From positions 186,001-250,000 of the forward strand of contig NZ_CP051299.1 of the NCBI RefSeq assembly GCF_012530535.1: a stretch of DNA of 64,000 bases. Direction: 5' to 3'. This DNA comes from Microcella flavibacter. GTDB taxonomy: Bacteria; Actinomycetota; Actinomycetes; Actinomycetales; Microbacteriaceae. The notes under the pieces are model-generated. The model was not told where the DNA came from, ran no database searches, and saw nothing but the letters and a program-made list of their open reading frames with translations. This document shows, one piece after another, positions 60,984-64,000 of the stretch (its first letter is position 1; every line of letters starts with the position of its first letter). The translations under genes and the position numbers were made by a program.

Positions 60984-63539
60984 ATGACCGACATCGACCC
61001 CGGCGGATTCGTGCGCGTGCGCGGCGCCCGCGAGAACAACCTGCAGAGCATCGACGTCGATATCCCGCGCAACGCGCTCGTCGCCTTCACGGGGGTCTCG
61101 GGGTCGGGCAAGTCGTCGCTCGCCTTCGGCACCGTCTACGCCGAGGCGCAGCGGCGCTACTTCGAGTCGGTCGCCCCGTACGCGCGGCGGCTGCTGCAGC
61201 AGGTCGGCGCCCCGCACGTCACCGAGATCACCGGTCTGCCGCCGGCCGTCGCGCTGCAGCAGCGCCGCGGCGCGCCCAGCTCGCGCTCGACGGTGGGCAC
61301 CATCACGACGTTGTCGAACCTGCTGCGGATGCTCTACTCGCGCGCCGGCACCTACCGACCCGGGGCGGCGCGGCTCGAGGCCGAATCCTTCTCGCCGAAC
61401 ACGGCGGCCGGGGCGTGCCCGCGCTGCGCCGGGCTCGGGAGCGTGCACGACGTCACGGTCGACCTGATGGTTCCCGACCCCGAGCTGAGCATCCGGGAGG
61501 GGGCGATCGCGGCGTGGCCGGGCGCGTGGCAGGGGGCGAACCAGCGCAGCATCGTCATGGGGCTCGGCATCGACATCGACGCGCCGTTCCGCACGCTCAG
61601 TGCGAAAGACCGCGAGTGGCTGCTGTTCACCGAGGAGCAGCCGAAGGTGTACATCGAGCCGCAGGAGGACCGGGTCGACCACGGTTACTACGGCAAGTTC
61701 TGGAGCGCGCGCCAGCACATCATGCACGTGCTGAAGGATTCGCAGAGCGCGAGGATGCGCGAGAAGGCGCTGCGCTTCACCGAGACCATGGCCTGCCCCG
61801 ACTGCGGGGGCAGCGGGCTCAAGCCCGAGGCGCTCGAGGTGACCGTCGCGGGCCGCACGATCGCCGCCGTCAACGCCCTGCCGCTCAGCGAGGTCGCGCG
61901 GGTGCTGCGGCCGATCGCCGAGCAGGCCGACGCGGCGATCGCCGTCTCGGGCGCCGGCTCGGGCGAGGCGACCGAGGTGGCGGTGCGCATCGCGGCCGAC
62001 CTGCTCGCGCGCATCGAGGTGCTGCTCGACCTCGGGCTCGGCTACCTGAGCCTCGGCCGCTCGTCGACGACGCTCTCGCCGGGCGAGGCGCAGCGTCTGC
62101 GCATCGCGACGCAGCTGCGCTCGGGCCTGTTCGGGGTCGTCTACGTGCTCGACGAGCCCTCCGCCGGCCTGCACCCCGCCGACGCCGAGCCGCTGCTCGA
62201 CGTGCTCGAGCGCCTCAAGGATTCGGGCAACTCGCTCTTCGTCGTCGAGCACGACATGGACGTCGTGCGCCGCGCCGACTGGATCGTCGACATCGGCCCC
62301 GCCGCGGGCGAGGGCGGCGGGCAGGTCGTCTACAGCGGCCCGGTCGCCGGCCTCGAGGCGGTGGAGCGATCGGTGACGGGCGCGCACCTGTTCGGGCGCA
62401 TCGCGCCGGTCGAGCGCGAGCCCCGCGAGCCCCGCGGCGGTCTGCGGCTCACCGGCGTGGAGCGCCACAACCTGCGCGGCGTCGACGTCGAGTTCCCGCT
62501 CGGCGTGCTCACGGCGGTCACCGGCGTCTCCGGGTCGGGCAAGTCGACGCTCGTCACCCAGGTGCTCGCCGAGGTCGTGCGCCGCTGGCTGGCGCGCGAG
62601 GACGAGCCCGCGCCGAGCGGCACGAGCGCCGGCACGAGCAGCGGCAGAGGCGCAGCCCCCGCAACCGACGACGACCCCGAGGCCGAGGCGCACCTCGACG
62701 TGCAGGTCGGCGACGTCGCCGGACTCGAGGCCTTCCAGCGCCTCGTCCGCGTCGACCAGCGCCCGATCGGCCGCACCCCCCGCTCGACGCTCGCCACGTA
62801 CACGGGCATGTTCGACGTCGTGCGGGCGCTCTTCGCCGCGACCGACGAGGCGAAGCAGCGCGGCTGGGGCGCCGGCCGCTTCTCGTTCAACGTCGCCGAG
62901 GGCCGCTGCCCCACCTGCCAGGGCGACGGCTTCGTCGAGGTCGAGCTGCTGTTCCTGCCCGGCACGTACGGCGCCTGCCCCACCTGCCACGGCGCGCGCT
63001 ACAACCCCGAGACGCTCGAGATCACCTGGAACGGCGCGACGATCGCCGACGTGCTGGCGATGTCGGTGGATGACGCTGCCGGCTTCTTCGCGACGAGCAC
63101 CGGCGCCTCCCGCAGCCTCGCCGCCCTGCAGGACGTCGGGCTCGGATACCTGCGCCTCGGCCAGCCCGCGACGGAGCTCAGCGGCGGCGAGGCGCAGCGC
63201 ATCAAGATCGCGACCGAGCTGCAGCGCGCTCGCCGCGGCCACACGCTGTACCTGCTCGACGAGCCGACCGCGGGGCTGCATCCGGCCGACGTGGCGCTGC
63301 TCATGAACCAGCTGCACGCCCTCGTCGATGCGGGCAGCACGGTGGTCGTCGTCGAGCACGACCTCGACGCGATCGCCTCGGCCGACTGGGTGATCGACCT
63401 CGGCCCGGGCGGCGGCGACCGCGGCGGCACCGTCGTCGCGACGGGGCGCCCGACCGCCATCGCGGCCGACGGCGCGAGCGTCACCGGCCCGTACCTCGCC
63501 CGGCGGCTGCGGGCGCGCGAGGAGTCGGCCGCGCGCTGA
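60984..63539 (+). CDS. UvrA-like excinuclease ATPase (class II/UvrA2 type)
   Basis: An 851-residue ABC protein with two nucleotide-binding units. Walker A motifs are [12 protein letters not shown] and [11 protein letters not shown]; signatures are [12 protein letters not shown] and [12 protein letters not shown], with [13 protein letters not shown] and [13 protein letters not shown]. Zinc modules show [16 protein letters not shown] and CPTCQGDG with CPTCHG. It is about 100 residues shorter than canonical UvrA and is a paralogue rather than the housekeeping protein. Such proteins are linked to DNA-damage or intercalating-drug tolerance. The ATG at 60984 follows GGGGAG. Confidence 0.88.
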   Translation: MTDIDPGGFVRVRGARENNLQSIDVDIPRNALVAFTGVSGSGKSSLAFGTVYAEAQRRYFESVAPYARRLLQQVGAPHVTEITGLPPAVALQQRRGAPSSRSTVGTITTLSNLLRMLYSRAGTYRPGAARLEAESFSPNTAAGACPRCAGLGSVHDVTVDLMVPDPELSIREGAIAAWPGAWQGANQRSIVMGLGIDIDAPFRTLSAKDREWLLFTEEQPKVYIEPQEDRVDHGYYGKFWSARQHIMHVLKDSQSARMREKALRFTETMACPDCGGSGLKPEALEVTVAGRTIAAVNALPLSEVARVLRPIAEQADAAIAVSGAGSGEATEVAVRIAADLLARIEVLLDLGLGYLSLGRSSTTLSPGEAQRLRIATQLRSGLFGVVYVLDEPSAGLHPADAEPLLDVLERLKDSGNSLFVVEHDMDVVRRADWIVDIGPAAGEGGGQVVYSGPVAGLEAVERSVTGAHLFGRIAPVEREPREPRGGLRLTGVERHNLRGVDVEFPLGVLTAVTGVSGSGKSTLVTQVLAEVVRRWLAREDEPAPSGTSAGTSSGRGAAPATDDDPEAEAHLDVQVGDVAGLEAFQRLVRVDQRPIGRTPRSTLATYTGMFDVVRALFAATDEAKQRGWGAGRFSFNVAEGRCPTCQGDGFVEVELLFLPGTYGACPTCHGARYNPETLEITWNGATIADVLAMSVDDAAGFFATSTGASRSLAALQDVGLGYLRLGQPATELSGGEAQRIKIATELQRARRGHTLYLLDEPTAGLHPADVALLMNQLHALVDAGSTVVVVEHDLDAIASADWVIDLGPGGGDRGGTVVATGRPTAIAADGASVTGPYLARRLRAREESAAR

Positions 63540-63593
63540 GATCCCGGCGCGATCGCCCGCCCGATCCCGGCGCCGCGTCCGTACGCTGAGCAC

Positions 63594-64000
63594 GTGGATG
63601 CTCTCGATGTCGTCAAGGTCGTGGCAGGTCTCCTGCTGCTCATCGGCGGAGGCGAGGCCCTCGTGCGCGGCGCCTCGACGCTCGCCGCCAAGGTCGGGAT
63701 CTCGCCGCTGATCATCGGACTGGTGGTGGTCTCCGCCGCCACCTCCGCGCCGGAGCTCGCCGTCACGGTCGGCGCGGTGCTCGACGGCGAGCCGGGGCTC
63801 GCGGTCGGCAACGTCGTCGGCAGCAACATCATCAACATCCTGCTGATCCTCGGCGTCTCGGCCATCATCAGCCCGCTCGTCATCAAACGGCAGCTCGTGC
63901 GCTTCGACATCCCCGTGATGGTGGGCATCTCGATCCTGCTCGTGGTCGTGAGCCTCGACGGCCGCCTCGACCTGCTCGACGGCGTTCTGCTGCTCGGCGG
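63594..64000 (+). CDS. Ca2+/Na+ antiporter, YrbG type (partial)
   Basis: The first 135 residues of a sodium/calcium exchanger family protein; the 3' part is beyond the window. Helix 1 reads VVAGLLLLIGGGEALVRGAS; the first alpha-repeat signature is visible in LVVVSAATSAPELAVTVGAV and VGNVVGSNIINILLILGVSA. GTG start at 63594. It exchanges cations across the membrane to keep Ca2+ low. Confidence 0.9.
   Translation, partial: MDALDVVKVVAGLLLLIGGGEALVRGASTLAAKVGISPLIIGLVVVSAATSAPELAVTVGAVLDGEPGLAVGNVVGSNIINILLILGVSAIISPLVIKRQLVRFDIPVMVGISILLVVVSLDGRLDLLDGVLLLG

Noticed and set aside
60867-63593. A 908-codon open frame antisense to the uvrA-like gene
   Set aside because: Same artefact: it is rich in Arg, Ala and Gly, has no domain, and the sense strand has all UvrA motifs.

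Overview
The window is about 64 kb of very G+C-rich DNA with actinobacterial codon use, many GTG starts, ATGA stop/start overlaps and an LPXTG-type surface enzyme. Gene content (cellobiose-type ABC uptake operon under a LacI regulator, LCP protein, VanY-type carboxypeptidase, DUF3024 and DUF4190 proteins) suggests a Microbacteriaceae-like soil or plant-associated actinomycete. This is an inference; no rRNA is present to confirm it.

Layout. (1) 1-2.0 kb and 3.8-5.1 kb look like ordinary chromosome: a TetR-type C-terminus, an alpha/beta hydrolase-OsmC fusion, a PPOX-fold oxidoreductase, a PhzF-like enzyme and a small membrane protein. (2) 2.0-35 kb is largely accessory and looks like a defence island assembled from separate modules. 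It holds a two-gene GTPase cassette (2.2-3.7 kb); a GIY-YIG protein (5.3 kb); an ADP-ribose/NAD locus (6.2-11.2 kb) with an NrtR-like regulator, an ADP-ribosylglycohydrolase fused to a phosphatase domain, an ARPP-1-like protein and a macro-like/SIR2 protein; a three-gene minus-strand cluster ending in a NERD-helicase (11.2-15.1 kb); a complete IS256-family insertion sequence with 8-bp target duplication; a DISARM-like locus (17.2-28.6 kb) with a C5 methyltransferase, DrmB, DrmA, a giant GHKL-ATPase/SF2-helicase fusion and a Vsr endonuclease; broken ROK and HNH genes; and a hipBST-like toxin-antitoxin operon (33.7-35.1 kb). Three pairs of partial gene duplications (phzF at 2.0/3.8 kb, a small membrane protein gene at 4.9/15.2 kb, ROK at 28.9/30.8 kb) mark joints in this mosaic.

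(3) 35.2-41.3 kb is a beta-glucoside or cellobiose utilisation operon: binding protein, two permeases, GH1 beta-glucosidase and LacI repressor. It has two perfect 14-bp palindromic operators in front of the first gene and the same order as the CebR-cebEFG-bglC arrangement known from Streptomyces. (4) 41.4-64 kb is core-like: VanY-type lipoprotein, PatB/MalY-type aminotransferase, phosphoglucomutase, prephenate dehydratase, quinone reductase, a 1402-residue cell-wall-anchored deacetylase/GH10 xylanase, lipid-kinase-like protein, serS, a HAD phosphatase, two tRNA-Ser, one tRNA-Arg, an LCP protein, a YbdK-type ligase, a sensor histidine kinase, a UvrA-like ATPase and the start of a Ca2+/Na+ antiporter.

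The two most interesting loci are the NrtR/ARG-phosphatase/ARPP-1/macro-SIR2 module, whose parts can all be read as making, sensing or erasing ADP-ribose signals, and the DISARM variant, which lacks DrmC and carries a sacsin-type ATPase-helicase and a Vsr nuclease instead.
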